Assembly (NCBI RefSeq): GCF_016865235.1
Contig: NZ_CP064030.1
Location: 2,542,001-2,606,000, forward strand
From: Dyella caseinilytica
GTDB taxonomy: Bacteria; Pseudomonadota; Gammaproteobacteria; Xanthomonadales; Rhodanobacteraceae
Direction of reading: 5' to 3'
Length of the DNA: 64,000 nt
In this document: positions 26,501 through 32,091 of the stretch, in pieces
Layout: every line of letters starts with the position of its first letter
How positions within the stretch are numbered: position 1 is the stretch's first letter
Made by a program: the position numbers and the translations under genes
The notes under the pieces: model-generated
Databases searched by the model: none
The model's input: only the letters and a program-made list of their open reading frames with translations
What the model was told of the DNA's origin: nothing

Positions 26501-29023
26501 TGTGGTGACGGTGACATAACCCGACGCATCGATGGTCGCCACCGCATGGCCGTCGGCATCATAGATGGTGAGTGCAGTGCGGTTGGCAGCGTTGCTGCTG
26601 AGATCATTTTGCAGTTCGGTTAGCGTGGGAGCGCTGCCCAGCGCACTGCGCAAGGTGCTGGAGAGCGGCGTGGCGTACTGCGTGGTGGACAGCACCTCGC
26701 CAGCACCGTTGTAGCTGGTGGTGGTGACATTACCAGCCGGGTCGATGGTGGCCACCACCTCGCCTGCCGCGTTGTAGATCGACGTGGTGATGCGGTCGTT
26801 GGCGGTGCTGGCCGGGATCGGCAGGCTCGCCGGATAGCTGCTGGTCAGCGCGCCGTTGCTGAGCCAACCACTCAATGTCGACGACGCGATGGGTGTGGCG
26901 TACTGGGTGGTGCTGAGCACATGGCCATCGGCATCGTAGGTGTAAGCGGTGACGTGGCCGGCACCATCGACCGTGCCCGTTACCTCACCATCAGCGTTAT
27001 AGAACGTATACGTGACGTTGCCATCTGGATCGATCGCAGCAATCTGCTCGCCATCGGCGTTATACAGGTAGCTACTGACCTCGCTGGTTTGCTCCGTCCC
27101 CGACTGCGTGCTGCTAACGAGCAACCCGGCGCTGTTGCGCACCTGGGTCGTGGTGAGTCCGTTGGCCTGGGTGATGGCAATCGTGTTGGCACTGTCGGTG
27201 TAGACATAGCTGGTGACGTTGCCAAGCGGATCCGTCTTGCTGATCACCCGGCCCAGTCCGTCGTAGGCGTAGCTGGTCGTTTGCAACGTCGTGAAGTCTG
27301 CGCCCGTTTCCGTGCTGGTTTGCAGCAACTGGCCTTGGGCACTGTAGGTGGTCGTGGTGATCACCGTGCCGGCATCGACCACGCCCACACCGCTGCTGTT
27401 AACCGTGTCGTACTGCGTTTGGGTGGCCAGCTGACCGCGTGCATCGTAGGTGTAGTCGGTGCGCGTGCTCTGGCTGAGCGTGCTCTGCACCGCGCCGCTC
27501 TGCACCCACGCCTGCAGCTCGGCCAGGGTCGGTGGGCTGCTGGGGCTATTGCTGTTGCTGCTCGTGCTGTAGGTAGCACCGAGGTACTGACGACTGGTGG
27601 TCAACTCGCTCAGCCCGTTGACCGTGATGTAGTCGTTCTCGCTGACGTTGCCCAGCGGATCGACGGTGTACGCCAGTTGATCGTTGGCGGTGTAGACGTA
27701 ATAGGTCGTCTGCGCGCCGCTGGGCGCGACATACCCGCTCTGCCCCACTTCGCCTTGCGCCGGCACCGTGTACGTGGTCTTGCTGGTGACCTGGTCGTTG
27801 GCGTTATACGTGTAGCTGACCGTGTTGCCCGCGCCGTCTTCGACACTCAACAGGTTGCCGTTGGCGTCGTAGCTGTAACTCGTCACCGCCCCATCCGGAT
27901 CGGTGCTGGTCAGCAGGTTGCCGCTGGTGTCGTAGGTATAGGTGGTGGTGGGCGATACGCCGTTGACGGCCGGGGCGATCACCGAGGTCAGTTCGCCCGC
28001 GGCGTTCGTCTGGTATTGGGTGACGTTGCCCAGGCCGTCGGTGACGGTGGTGCTGTCGGTGCCGTAGCTCAGGGTGACGCTTTGCGCCGCCGCACCGCTG
28101 CCGGTGGTGACACCGGTCACCTGGTACACGCCTTGCGCATCCTCGGTGTAGGTGTAGCTGACCGTGGTGCCGTCGCTCTGTGTCACTGACGCCACCAGGT
28201 CCGTGGTGCCCTGGTAGGTGTAGGTGGTGGTGTAACTGGCCGTGGTGCTGTCGGTATCGGAGCCCAGGCTGGTGGTGACCGTACTGAGGCGGCCCTGGCT
28301 GTCGTAGCCGTAGGTGACGGCTTGGCGCGTCACGGCACTCGTCTGGCCCGGCGGCACTTCCTGGATCGACAGGCTGATCAGCTGGTTGCTGGTGTTGTAG
28401 CCGAAGATCAGGGTGTCGCCGTCACCGGCCACGATCTGGCTGAGCTGGCCGTTGCTGTAGCTGAAGCTGTAGCTCGCGCCGGTGGCCGTATCGGTCAACG
28501 CGGTGAGCTGGCCGTTGGCGTTGTAGGTTTCCTGTTGGCTGTCGGCCGCGTCGGTCCAGGTCCAGCTGGCGCTGGTGGCGTTATAGCTCAGGGTGTCGAC
28601 CGCCCCGCTCTGGTCGGTGCTGACGTACTCGCCCAGCGTGGCGTTGTAGGTGTAGACGACGCTGGAGCCATCATCATCGGTGCGCGTGATGGTGCTGCCG
28701 GCGGTGTTGACGGTGCCGGTCAGGCCGTTGAGGTTGCGGCTGAAGCCGTAGCTCCAGCCGTTGCCGCTCAGCTGGCCCAGGCTGTTGTAGGTGCGCAGTA
28801 CGTTGAGCGGCAGGCCGTCGAACAAGAGGCCTTCGTCGGCGCTTTGCAGCACCAGGTTGCCGGTGGCCGTGTTGACGTAGCTGCTGTTGGCCGCCTGCCC
28901 CAGTTGTGGTGACCCGCCTTGCGTTTGGCCCAGTTGTGTCAGTGAGGTGTTGCCAAGACCCAGACCGTTACCACTGATCACTGCGACCATCGTCCCGCTC
29001 CCGAATACAGGGCATGCCACCAC
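14513..29023 (-). CDS. Giant Rhs/YD-repeat polymorphic toxin, 4836 residues (Rhs1)
   Basis: A single open frame of 14.5 kb. The start is a GTG at 29023 with AGGAGG seven bases upstream; an ATG at 28990 is the alternative. The N-terminus (MVAVISGNGLGLGNTSLTQL from that ATG) has no signal peptide, membrane anchor or PAAR domain. A DUF6531-like strand (SYVNTATGNLVLQSADEGLL) leads into thousands of residues of YD repeats of the YTYDANGN type. Several repeats carry a 30-residue insert of the LTxSQLxxLGxTPT type. Four putative Ig (He_PIG) repeats lie at about 3080-3520, a LysM domain at about 3970-4025, and Ala/Gln coiled coils at about 4065-4165 and 4360-4445. The tip after VVPN begins ARNWYLNQESQIP; its activity is unknown. 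A sigma-28-type promoter lies just upstream. Confidence 0.92.
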   Translation of the reverse strand: MVACPVFGSGTMVAVISGNGLGLGNTSLTQLGQTQGGSPQLGQAANSSYVNTATGNLVLQSADEGLLFDGLPLNVLRTYNSLGQLSGNGWSYGFSRNLNGLTGTVNTAGSTITRTDDDGSSVVYTYNATLGEYVSTDQSGAVDTLSYNATSASWTWTDAADSQQETYNANGQLTALTDTATGASYSFSYSNGQLSQIVAGDGDTLIFGYNTSNQLISLSIQEVPPGQTSAVTRQAVTYGYDSQGRLSTVTTSLGSDTDSTTASYTTTYTYQGTTDLVASVTQSDGTTVSYTYTEDAQGVYQVTGVTTGSGAAAQSVTLSYGTDSTTVTDGLGNVTQYQTNAAGELTSVIAPAVNGVSPTTTYTYDTSGNLLTSTDPDGAVTSYSYDANGNLLSVEDGAGNTVSYTYNANDQVTSKTTYTVPAQGEVGQSGYVAPSGAQTTYYVYTANDQLAYTVDPLGNVSENDYITVNGLSELTTSRQYLGATYSTSSNSNSPSSPPTLAELQAWVQSGAVQSTLSQSTRTDYTYDARGQLATQTQYDTVNSSGVGVVDAGTVITTTTYSAQGQLLQTSTETGADFTTLQTTSYAYDGLGRVISKTDPLGNVTSYVYTDSANTIAITQANGLTTTQVRNSAGLLVSSTQSGTEQTSEVSSYLYNADGEQIAAIDPDGNVTYTFYNADGEVTGTVDGAGHVTAYTYDADGHVLSTTQYATPIASSTLSGWLSNGALTSSYPASLPIPASTANDRITTSIYNAAGEVVATIDPAGNVTTTSYNGAGEVLSTTQYATPLSSTLRSALGSAPTLTELQNDLSSNAANRTALTIYDADGHAVATIDASGYVTVTTYNAAGDAALSTAYATALTPSQLSNLGDTPTLAVLQADLTASAQDQTARTYYDGDGRVVASIDADGYLTTTAYDETTNTVTTTRYATALTSTQLAALTGTETVATLVGLLGGNTANETSSATTNADGQVVSKTAVDGTVTTYTYNAAGQVLSTTVTPTSGQGAARTTSATYDAFGDELTATDAAGKTTTYQYNVLGQQVEATDPDGNSIWSYYDADGTLLYTIQGQPSGSTLNAQGNVTAYAYNAFGEVVSTTTYAAPLTLITSGTNSGTTIDPTGATVVQVASAIAALSAISGDANATTSTTYTLDGQVATVTNGDGYQTASTYGAFGDVLSVQQQLSQPGSALSSTNSTLTDYTYDNRGEQLSETDGVGSSVARTTSITYDAFGRVTSTTDGNGNTLTYSYDNLGRQVSTSQTVQGSARTTQTTYDAFGHVLTQTDALGNTTTYSYNVATHTTTLTTPDGLTTTTVKDAYGDTVSVTDAGGNTTTYTYDADGRLLTTTTPLGEVSTDQYDADGDLIQTTDATGHVVTYTYNASGKVLTQTVDPNGLNLTTSYRYDAQGRTLSITDPTGAVTTTTYDADGNQLTQTNAVGDVTSYTYDGDGKTLTVTTGAGTSAAVTTQYVYDNLERLSQTIVNPGSLNLTSSYSYDANNNLIASTDANGNVTRYVYDQADEKIFTIDPTGAVTQSTYDADGRLTATRTYATTLTASQLSALGSTPTIAAVTADLTTSPSDSYTQSVYNADGQVIYTLSGTTLNVTQYTYNNAGQVTQTRQVATALSSTNVSQTATSSAIASLVTTSANDLVTTTVYNADGEAVYTINGDGAVTQTTYDAAGRITQTTAYATELTPAQLASLGSTPTTAQVAALITPSANDRRTTTSYDTAGRAVDTINALGTVTQTTYDADGRVTSTHVYATALTTSQLTSLGANPTPAQISALVTAGSADQVSYTVYDAAGEPRYSIDPMGYVKETRYNAAGQVIETLAYANAISTASETSALQAGTALSWVSGQVGGTSGTNPDSSAEATLTLYDAAGRQVFTVQQNDGGTVGQVTGYSYDANGNVTSQTAYGSTLALSTSESLSAQLTTASVTSAVASITHEETTTTVYDGDNRALYTINALGNVAQNSYDGVGRLIETQQYATPITLPATINASTIAAAVTAAGGGTGERLTSTTYNSQGQVLTTSDAQGVNATYTYNTLDQKISDTNRDGDTSHYSYDSAGRLIQTQSPPVTVGSYNTSTGTLQSSTSQYLYTTNTYDAFGDVLSTSQGYGTSTSSITNASTTTYVYDALGHTLQTTNALGHSTSTIYNALGQAVVSTDANGNHSYSVYNADGQLIDSVDGNGYVTATTYDAYGNVLTTTQYATALSTSAITGWSAGEPLTAAQLQQGLVTSSSDRTTTTTYNELNQKTQVVQPTISYVLSMGPLAGSVTTGSPTTTYTYDAYGNVISTAQLVQGALTSGSTTSPAIWETSYTYYDALNRAVMVVTPTGSTSNPQGYVTTTSYTTFGQVSSSTQYAQAISTSGITTTTPPALPGAATQVSGANRVTTYTYDAIGRVSTEVDAGGYNANTGYTTNNIGISYTYNGENQVLTKTVNGATTTTQYDALGRVISVTAPAREALVSNWQSILENTPSDDLTTSSLYTSVSPVTTYVYDALGDTVSTTVSGGGLTQQSYGVYNALGEQTESIDADGNVHNTTYDANGNVLTTSYLLTAGVTVTTTNTYDADNQLLSTAVQRSNATTNDSYTQQKYNAFGEAIAKGDGNASGANGGYEALYTYNNAGQQTSSPNTTTGAIHTYAYDLVGNLVLDTSTVTGSSATAYTENTYNLGNQAITQLTPTTNAATGENSGAVSKSYDRWGNVISETDANGNVTTYQYDSQNHLIEETEADVLVVSATGVYTWTQPTETWAYNVNGELTQSTDANGNVTTYSYDAAGNQTVVEDGTDAITYTGYDALGRAVATETPPVQNSASTTVNNITTTTYNNLNQVTGQGYFQPNSGGTARTQVAQETYVLNANGDRLQTTDALGNTITYTYDSQHRVLTSTTPLNETTTYVYDINGNLIHETDADGNTQSWVYNYFGQVQSHVDESNATYTYTYDANSGLLTQETSNWNGTSTPSAITSTLTYSYEAGGQMAGLTEVVGTGSSAVTSTYGYDYDANGNETLETASTKDGGGNSVDTQTVITYDTHNRIEEVTVENISGSTPVATMRTAYVYDADGNRRAVFASSAYDTDGVAATAIPLDNNPATNITVPTLNTALANQTVTQSGTGFAALSYSVAGNFTDPLGMGLTYTATGLPNWLSINSSTGTVSGTPPVPTAPTSYTITVTAMDVLGNSVSDSFTVTVPTLAPVFNSTPAAQTAQPGAAWSYVAPAATDLNGYGVTYSASGMPPGISFNAATRTFSGTPTTGGPYTVTYTATPSTGSATSTTFTITVPNVAPVFSGSASTQTLQPGASLSYQAPAATDANGYSITYSASGLPGGISFNASTRTFSGSLTTNGMYTVTYTATSSAGTAVSQTFDITVPAVTPVFSSGMANQTAMTTVAMTSYTAPAATDANGASITYSASGMPSGVSFNASTRVFSGTPSTAGTYTITYKATASTGTVASATFTITVNAASPPTYNSGSIGTISLTAAQNWFMPSNAFSNPTGRALTYTMTTNPNTPPGNFPDFMTFNSTTGEISCPSSAPDVVASPLQAGVASPMQAPPGGGGSHEVTEYFYPLLTATDPVDGLSVSISVTIAYSYMSDSDAVSASSVAQAATPSPAPSAAVTATPAATPAPSSTPNVQADWFTYDADSRVLVADGSLQNAGQSNAQIVINDTNTNSGENTYDAAGDVIQYTSLNSSNAQTIQKNYYTAQGQLTTVYSTAPSGTTFGEYESRSYDLDGRLTQDVIFNAPGSTEAADNSSGTLVTYSDAGWVRTDTVYTYNADGELADQSEYAEDSAQNLINAYGSNVDTSIYESEDQSAPTSLPTVGAAMDGSALYLYSENSYTASTGYGYDADGSVLGYHTITGSSGTILNADPTGGTVGYQNTYVEQNGLLLSTTIQVPTSGSNTVTTSNTYNDLGELAATTGLVNGATQTQDLAYTAGGQILQKSATSNGTTTTTYYESVNEQQLGSTTTAGAINVLSTTGGYSNSTTGTQSYTVQAGDTLQSLAQEIYGDSNYYYILAQANGLSPTATLTAGMVLHIPQVTTAANAYNTYQPYSASNAVSGSAAGLETLADMVALSIDAMFNQQSAIAQTVAQIEAQEQQAAQAQEQAEQAATNLSQQAKAKNAAQQAVTTAAQAVETAQVQAAAAEQAAVNAQQQAADAQADAATAKAGEQQAQAALENAEPDAFLAALGKEQGINEIATHGTAQAALNAYYVEMESNEQRLIFDRYGGLGGPVGGISLDISYESPDMAYSSLPPPGTTTYSSQYYTLPSGGGVTNDNSAANGSGNSGSSGSSSGSGTSGGSNDPDMSYLTGGWDGDLSNYSLATAGTGVGDGGSDLDDGDWWNNLGGLSSQIDPATLAQWQGLGDTYQSDSTQYTDLETQYTNDETSYNLLSGTATLDQSLYQTAQTDDATAQTDYQTAQADYQTANDQAAQANADVQQAQAQVAQSDAQLGQESDTGGTLPSIATSVDVSGDLTIQPTALSVSDGSSDVLDNMPTVDVPADTSASLAGVTGSAETTAWSAGQSSSTYSSTGSVLSTSTQTYTDANGQPGLYNSQTGQYDSLNGLDVTNLEGLTVTPSGSGAVDDSGGSNVDVAFNLGVSSQDPYSSGSALNPLPSLTLPPESTPSVIDPLTGDYGPMPTVEDSTPSLLAQQAQQNQLNGLGLFLYGTSLPSLFAGESEAPDVVTLDANGQVVPNPVVPNAGAAGGANPANAVELSPVTVTANVPPGAEGVELPAQGSLSNVDARNWYLNQESQIPSMLDTSQSLENQANQAWALRNYFRTGARDAMADQDLAQQLMETNPNMTWDQTVQKYSGQYSGDEVWQQIINASQRSNPGVNQSLGVTPPGSNP

Positions 29024-29030
29024 GGCAGCC

Positions 29031-29036
29031 CCTCCT
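29031..29036 (-). promoter_or_regulatory. Shine-Dalgarno site that sets the rhs1 GTG start
   Basis: AGGAGG on the minus strand lies exactly seven bases before the GTG at 29021-29023. This supports the GTG over the ATG at 28990, which has only a weaker GGGAG upstream. The predicted leader is about 20 bases. Confidence 0.7.
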
Positions 29037-29044
29037 AGGAGTAC

Positions 29045-29071
29045 TAATCTGGGATTTTCAGAAAAAGTTTA
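29045..29071 (-). promoter_or_regulatory. Sigma-28 (FliA-type) promoter of rhs1
   Basis: TAAACTTT (29064-29071), then 11 bases, then CCAGATTA (29045-29052). Against the enterobacterial FliA consensus TAAAGTTT-N11-GCCGATAA this matches 7 of 8 and 5 of 8 positions with exact spacing. It sits immediately before the rhs1 Shine-Dalgarno site and just after the flagellar sigma-28 gene. A 27-of-32 identical copy exists at 49620-49646 on the other strand. Confidence 0.75.
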
Positions 29072-29159
29072 GGGGTAGAAGCCATTTTTTGATTTATATC
29101 GATATGAATCACTACCTTCATAGGACTGACGTCATGTCAACGAAGCTTAGCGTCGCCGC

Positions 29160-29864
29160 CTAACATTCCGTCATCACCCGCTCGCGTAAGCGACATCGCA
29201 AGTTCTCAAGCGCACGCTTGTGCAACTGGGAAATGCGCCCTTTGGTCACGCCCAATTGCTCGGCAATGTCCACGAAGGAAAGTTGGTGGTAATAATGCAA
29301 GACCACGATGGCGCGCTCGCGCTCGGCAAGCTGATCGAGACTTTCCGACACGGCAGCGCTCAGCTCCGCCTTTTCCAATGCTGCATAGGCATCGGCAGAT
29401 TGCATATGGCTGGGCATCGACTGCATGTCCAGCAAGAAGCCGATACCTAACCCTACGGTGGTGGCAATAAATGCTTCGAGCGGGTCTTCATAACCCTCTT
29501 CGTGAAGAGATTCCGCGCGATCCTTCGCCAACGCCGATCGATGAGCCGCATCGTAGCCCAGCTCCAGATGCACATTGCGCAATACACGCAGGCCGTCGAA
29601 CACGGCACCGCGCACGCGAAGCCGTGCAAAGGGCTGAAAAGCCACACCGCGGTCCGGATCAAAACGTTCGATTGCTTCCATCAGGCCCATCAACGCGTTC
29701 TGCACGCAATCATGCCAGGCGTCACGCATCAGGTAGACACGCATGAAAACGTCGCGCGCAACCTGTCTTGCCCACGGCGAGTAATGAACGATCAACGCGT
29801 CGCGAACGTCAGGAGTTCGCGCCTGACGCCAGCGTAGCCACAAGACTTGCTCGTCGCTATCCAC
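29160..29864 (-). CDS. fliA: Flagellar-type sigma-28 factor, last gene of the operon
   Basis: A 234-residue sigma-70-family protein of FliA size. Region 2 includes DAWHDCVQNALMGLMEAIER and FDPDRGVAFQPFARLRVRGA (about residues 48-92). Region 4 has LAERERAIVVLHYYHQLSF and the recognition helix GVTKGRISQLHKRALENL. It starts with GTG 17 bases after the fliP stop and is the last gene of the export operon, an unusual place for fliA. The next gene downstream is rhs1 behind a sigma-28-type promoter, so this factor probably directs toxin transcription. No FlgM homologue is recognisable nearby. Confidence 0.9.
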   Translation of the reverse strand: MDSDEQVLWLRWRQARTPDVRDALIVHYSPWARQVARDVFMRVYLMRDAWHDCVQNALMGLMEAIERFDPDRGVAFQPFARLRVRGAVFDGLRVLRNVHLELGYDAAHRSALAKDRAESLHEEGYEDPLEAFIATTVGLGIGFLLDMQSMPSHMQSADAYAALEKAELSAAVSESLDQLAERERAIVVLHYYHQLSFVDIAEQLGVTKGRISQLHKRALENLRCRLRERVMTEC

Positions 29865-29881
29865 GTTGACGATGCCTGCAA

Positions 29882-30625
29882 TCAGGTGTGATACCCGCTC
29901 AACAAGGCCTGTGCCAACAGGGTCCAGCCATTGATGAGCAGGAACAGCAGGATTTTCAGCGGCAGGCTGATCGTGGTCGGCGGCAACATGATCATACCTA
30001 GCGCCATCAAGATGGCCGCCACGACCAGGTCGATCAGCAAAAATGGCAGAAAGATCACGAACCCGATCTGAAATGCGGTTCGCAATTCGCTCAACATGAA
30101 TGCCGGGATCAGTTGCAATGCACCGATGTCCTCCACGGACTTCGGGGTCGGCACCTTGGCCATGCGCACGACAGCAAGCAAGTCGTCTTCGCGTGTCTGC
30201 CGGATCATAAAGAGCTTGAATGGCTCGAAAGCGCGGGACATCGCAGTCTGTATCGGTATTTCATTGTGCAGATAAGGATCCAGACCCGCCTGCTTCGCGC
30301 TCTGGAATACCGGACTCATAGAAAACAGCGTCAAAAACATCGCCAACGTCAGCAATACGCTATTGGGCGGTGTCTGCTGCAATCCTAATGCGCTGCGCAC
30401 CAGCGAAAGCACCACGACGATGCGCGTGAACGATGTCAGCGCTATCACCATCAAGGGAATGAACGAGAGCAGTGATAACAGGAGGAACGAACGCAGGATG
30501 GGCGAATAATCCTCGCTGGACGCACGCGCAATCGCGTCTTGAAACGGATCGGCACACCACCCTGAAACGGGCAGCAATAACCCCATAAGCAACAGCAGCG
30601 GCAGCAAGACCTTGCCAGACTTCAT
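29882..30625 (-). CDS. fliP: Flagellar export gate protein FliP
   Basis: The 247-residue protein has a cleavable-type signal (MKSGKVLLPLLLLMGLLLP ending CADP) and the conserved FliP blocks SFTRIVVVLSLVRSALGLQQ, TPPNSVLLTLAMFLTLF and FMLSELRTAFQIGFVIFLPF, with LGMIMLPPTTISLPLKILLF near the end. FliP forms the core of the FliPQR gate in the inner membrane. Length is normal. It overlaps fliO by four bases. Confidence 0.97.
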   Translation of the reverse strand: MKSGKVLLPLLLLMGLLLPVSGWCADPFQDAIARASSEDYSPILRSFLLLSLLSFIPLMVIALTSFTRIVVVLSLVRSALGLQQTPPNSVLLTLAMFLTLFSMSPVFQSAKQAGLDPYLHNEIPIQTAMSRAFEPFKLFMIRQTREDDLLAVVRMAKVPTPKSVEDIGALQLIPAFMLSELRTAFQIGFVIFLPFLLIDLVVAAILMALGMIMLPPTTISLPLKILLFLLINGWTLLAQALLSGYHT

Positions 30626-30990
30626 GGCGCACCCTCGCCTTGCTGATCCGGATCGATACGGGTGATCGCAGCCTGCGCACCACGACTACTTTCAACAATC
30701 ATGTAGGTGTGGCTGCCATAGCTCACCACATAAGCCGTGGTCGTCATGCTCAAGCGACGCGAACCGCGCAGTTGAATGAGCTCTTGCGACGGCGTGTTGC
30801 GTGCAACCATCGGCAATGAGAGCCACCCGCGTCGACGGATGAAGATCAGTACGAAGACAAGCAGGGTTATCAGGCACAGAGTAACCAACAACGCAGTCGC
30901 GAAGGTTCCCGCCGATACCGGCGCATCAGTGCGATAAGGGATAGCCGGCGCCATTAATGCGGCCCGGAGAAGATTTCGTCTGCCATCCAT
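30622..30990 (-). CDS. fliO: Flagellar biosynthesis protein FliO
   Basis: FliO helps assemble FliP. This small protein has one transmembrane helix (TFATALLVTLCLITLLVFVL) followed by basic residues (IFIRRRGW) and a soluble C-terminal part (SYGSHTYMIVESSRG). The start is uncertain: ATG at 30990 gives 122 residues, a further upstream start at 31041 would overlap fliN, and an internal ATG at 30954 also works. No clear Shine-Dalgarno site settles it. Position between fliN and fliP is canonical. Confidence 0.8.
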   Translation of the reverse strand: MDGRRNLLRAALMAPAIPYRTDAPVSAGTFATALLVTLCLITLLVFVLIFIRRRGWLSLPMVARNTPSQELIQLRGSRRLSMTTTAYVVSYGSHTYMIVESSRGAQAAITRIDPDQQGEGAP

Positions 30991-31007
30991 TCTGAGGAAT
31001 CGCAAGC

Positions 31008-31313
31008 TCACAGGATCTCGGTAATCTTCAGGCCAAAGCAATCACCCGCGGCAATCAATTGCCCCCGCGCAATGGGCTTACCGTCCAACTGCAAGGTCAC
31101 CGGTGCATCGAGATCAGTATCCAAGGCTACCGTGTCACCCTTGGTCAGCCCGAAGAGCTTTTCGACATTGAGTTCTGCAGCGCCCAACACGACATTAAGC
31201 CGCACATTGACGTGGCCCAGCATGGCCAGATTGCGCCGAATCAGCGGATCGCCGCCTGTTGGCTCATAGGCGGCCTCTTCCAGTTGAATGGGAGCGACGA
31301 CGATTTCATTCAT
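31008..31313 (-). CDS. fliN: C-ring protein FliN (SpoA domain)
   Basis: The 101-residue protein consists of a short N-terminal extension and one SpoA domain: VNVRLNVVLGAAELNVEKLF, LTKGDTVALDTDLDAPVTL and GKPIARGQLIAAGDCFGLKI. FliN forms the lower C-ring and docks the FliH-FliI ATPase complex. Its start overlaps the fliM stop by eight bases. Confidence 0.9.
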   Translation of the reverse strand: MNEIVVAPIQLEEAAYEPTGGDPLIRRNLAMLGHVNVRLNVVLGAAELNVEKLFGLTKGDTVALDTDLDAPVTLQLDGKPIARGQLIAAGDCFGLKITEIL

Positions 31314-32088
31314 GACTGCTGTTCTCCTGCGGTTTTAGACCGTCCACTACGACGGCACGCTGCTCGCCCAGACGCCGCAGATAACCTGAGGCGACTGCGC
31401 CATGGCCTTCCAGATGAATCTGCAAGGCCTCATCCAATTTGCGATCTCCCACAAGTATTTCGCCAACGCTGAGATCAGAAAGATGCGCGAGATCGACCGA
31501 ACCAAAATCCATCATCGCGACCACGCGAAGAGGTGCATGCTGGATAGCACTCTGTCGCGAAACCAGATTGGCGCTCCCAGCAACGGCAGGCGGCGCGAGG
31601 CGATCTGCCATCTGACGATCGATCGCCAATTCCATCTGCAGACGACCGATCGACACCGATACGCCGAAAGCACCAAGGCTCGCACGCTCAAGGCTTAGCG
31701 ACGCGGTGCCGCGGGCAACGCCGCTTGCCTTGCCTATCCCGGCGCGGCGCTGAATGCGCGCAGCCAGATCTTTCAGCGCATCCTCGCCAATGCGATAAGC
31801 GAGTTCGGAGTCAGCGTCGCTGCTGGTGCCGGCCAGGAATCGCCCGATGGCATCAAAATCCTTGGCGCCTAGATGGACGGCAAGCGAACCCGCCTCGTGC
31901 GATGACAACAAAGGCAGGCTGCGCTTGTCATGTCCGGCGATGCTTTCCAACGGCTGCACCTCGATGGCACCATCGGCCGAACCGATCCACCACTCCCGCG
32001 CCCAGTCATTGACCTGCGCGGCAAGCAATGCGTGCAGTGCTTCACGACGGGTTTCCCCGAGCCAGCCGAAGCGAACGTCTTTCACCAT
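31306..32088 (-). CDS. fliM: Short FliM/SctQ-like C-ring protein without CheY-binding end
   Basis: The 260-residue protein ends in a SpoA domain (DLSVGEILVGDRKLDEALQI, then EGHGAVASGYLRRLGEQRAV) and lies directly before fliN, so it fills the FliM position. It lacks the N-terminal LSQxEIDALL motif that binds CheY-P: it starts MVKDVRFGWLGETRREALHA. No GGxG-type middle domain is visible, and it is about 70 residues shorter than FliM. In this it resembles the SctQ proteins of injectisomes. That argues against switchable rotation. Confidence 0.8.
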   Translation of the reverse strand: MVKDVRFGWLGETRREALHALLAAQVNDWAREWWIGSADGAIEVQPLESIAGHDKRSLPLLSSHEAGSLAVHLGAKDFDAIGRFLAGTSSDADSELAYRIGEDALKDLAARIQRRAGIGKASGVARGTASLSLERASLGAFGVSVSIGRLQMELAIDRQMADRLAPPAVAGSANLVSRQSAIQHAPLRVVAMMDFGSVDLAHLSDLSVGEILVGDRKLDEALQIHLEGHGAVASGYLRRLGEQRAVVVDGLKPQENSSHE

Positions 32089-32091
32089 GGA

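Noticed and set aside
19436..26623. Rightward open frames of 695 and 748 codons within rhs1
   Set aside because: They mirror the YD repeats on the opposite strand, with periodic Val-Gly-Ile-type composition and no start signals; they follow from codon bias of the repeats.
13825..29023. CRISPR-like periodic repeats in the Rhs genes
   Set aside because: The periodicity is protein-coding YD repeats with variable spacing and no conserved direct repeats separated by unique spacers.
14513..29023. Delivery of Rhs1 by a type VI secretion system
   Set aside because: No PAAR domain at the N-terminus and no vgrG, hcp or eagR gene in the window; it cannot be ruled out from outside genes.
29104..29123. 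Hairpin TATGAA/TTCATA between the sigma gene and rhs1 as a terminator
   Set aside because: The stem has only six AT-rich pairs and no T-run follows on the minus strand; read-through from the operon into rhs1 remains possible.
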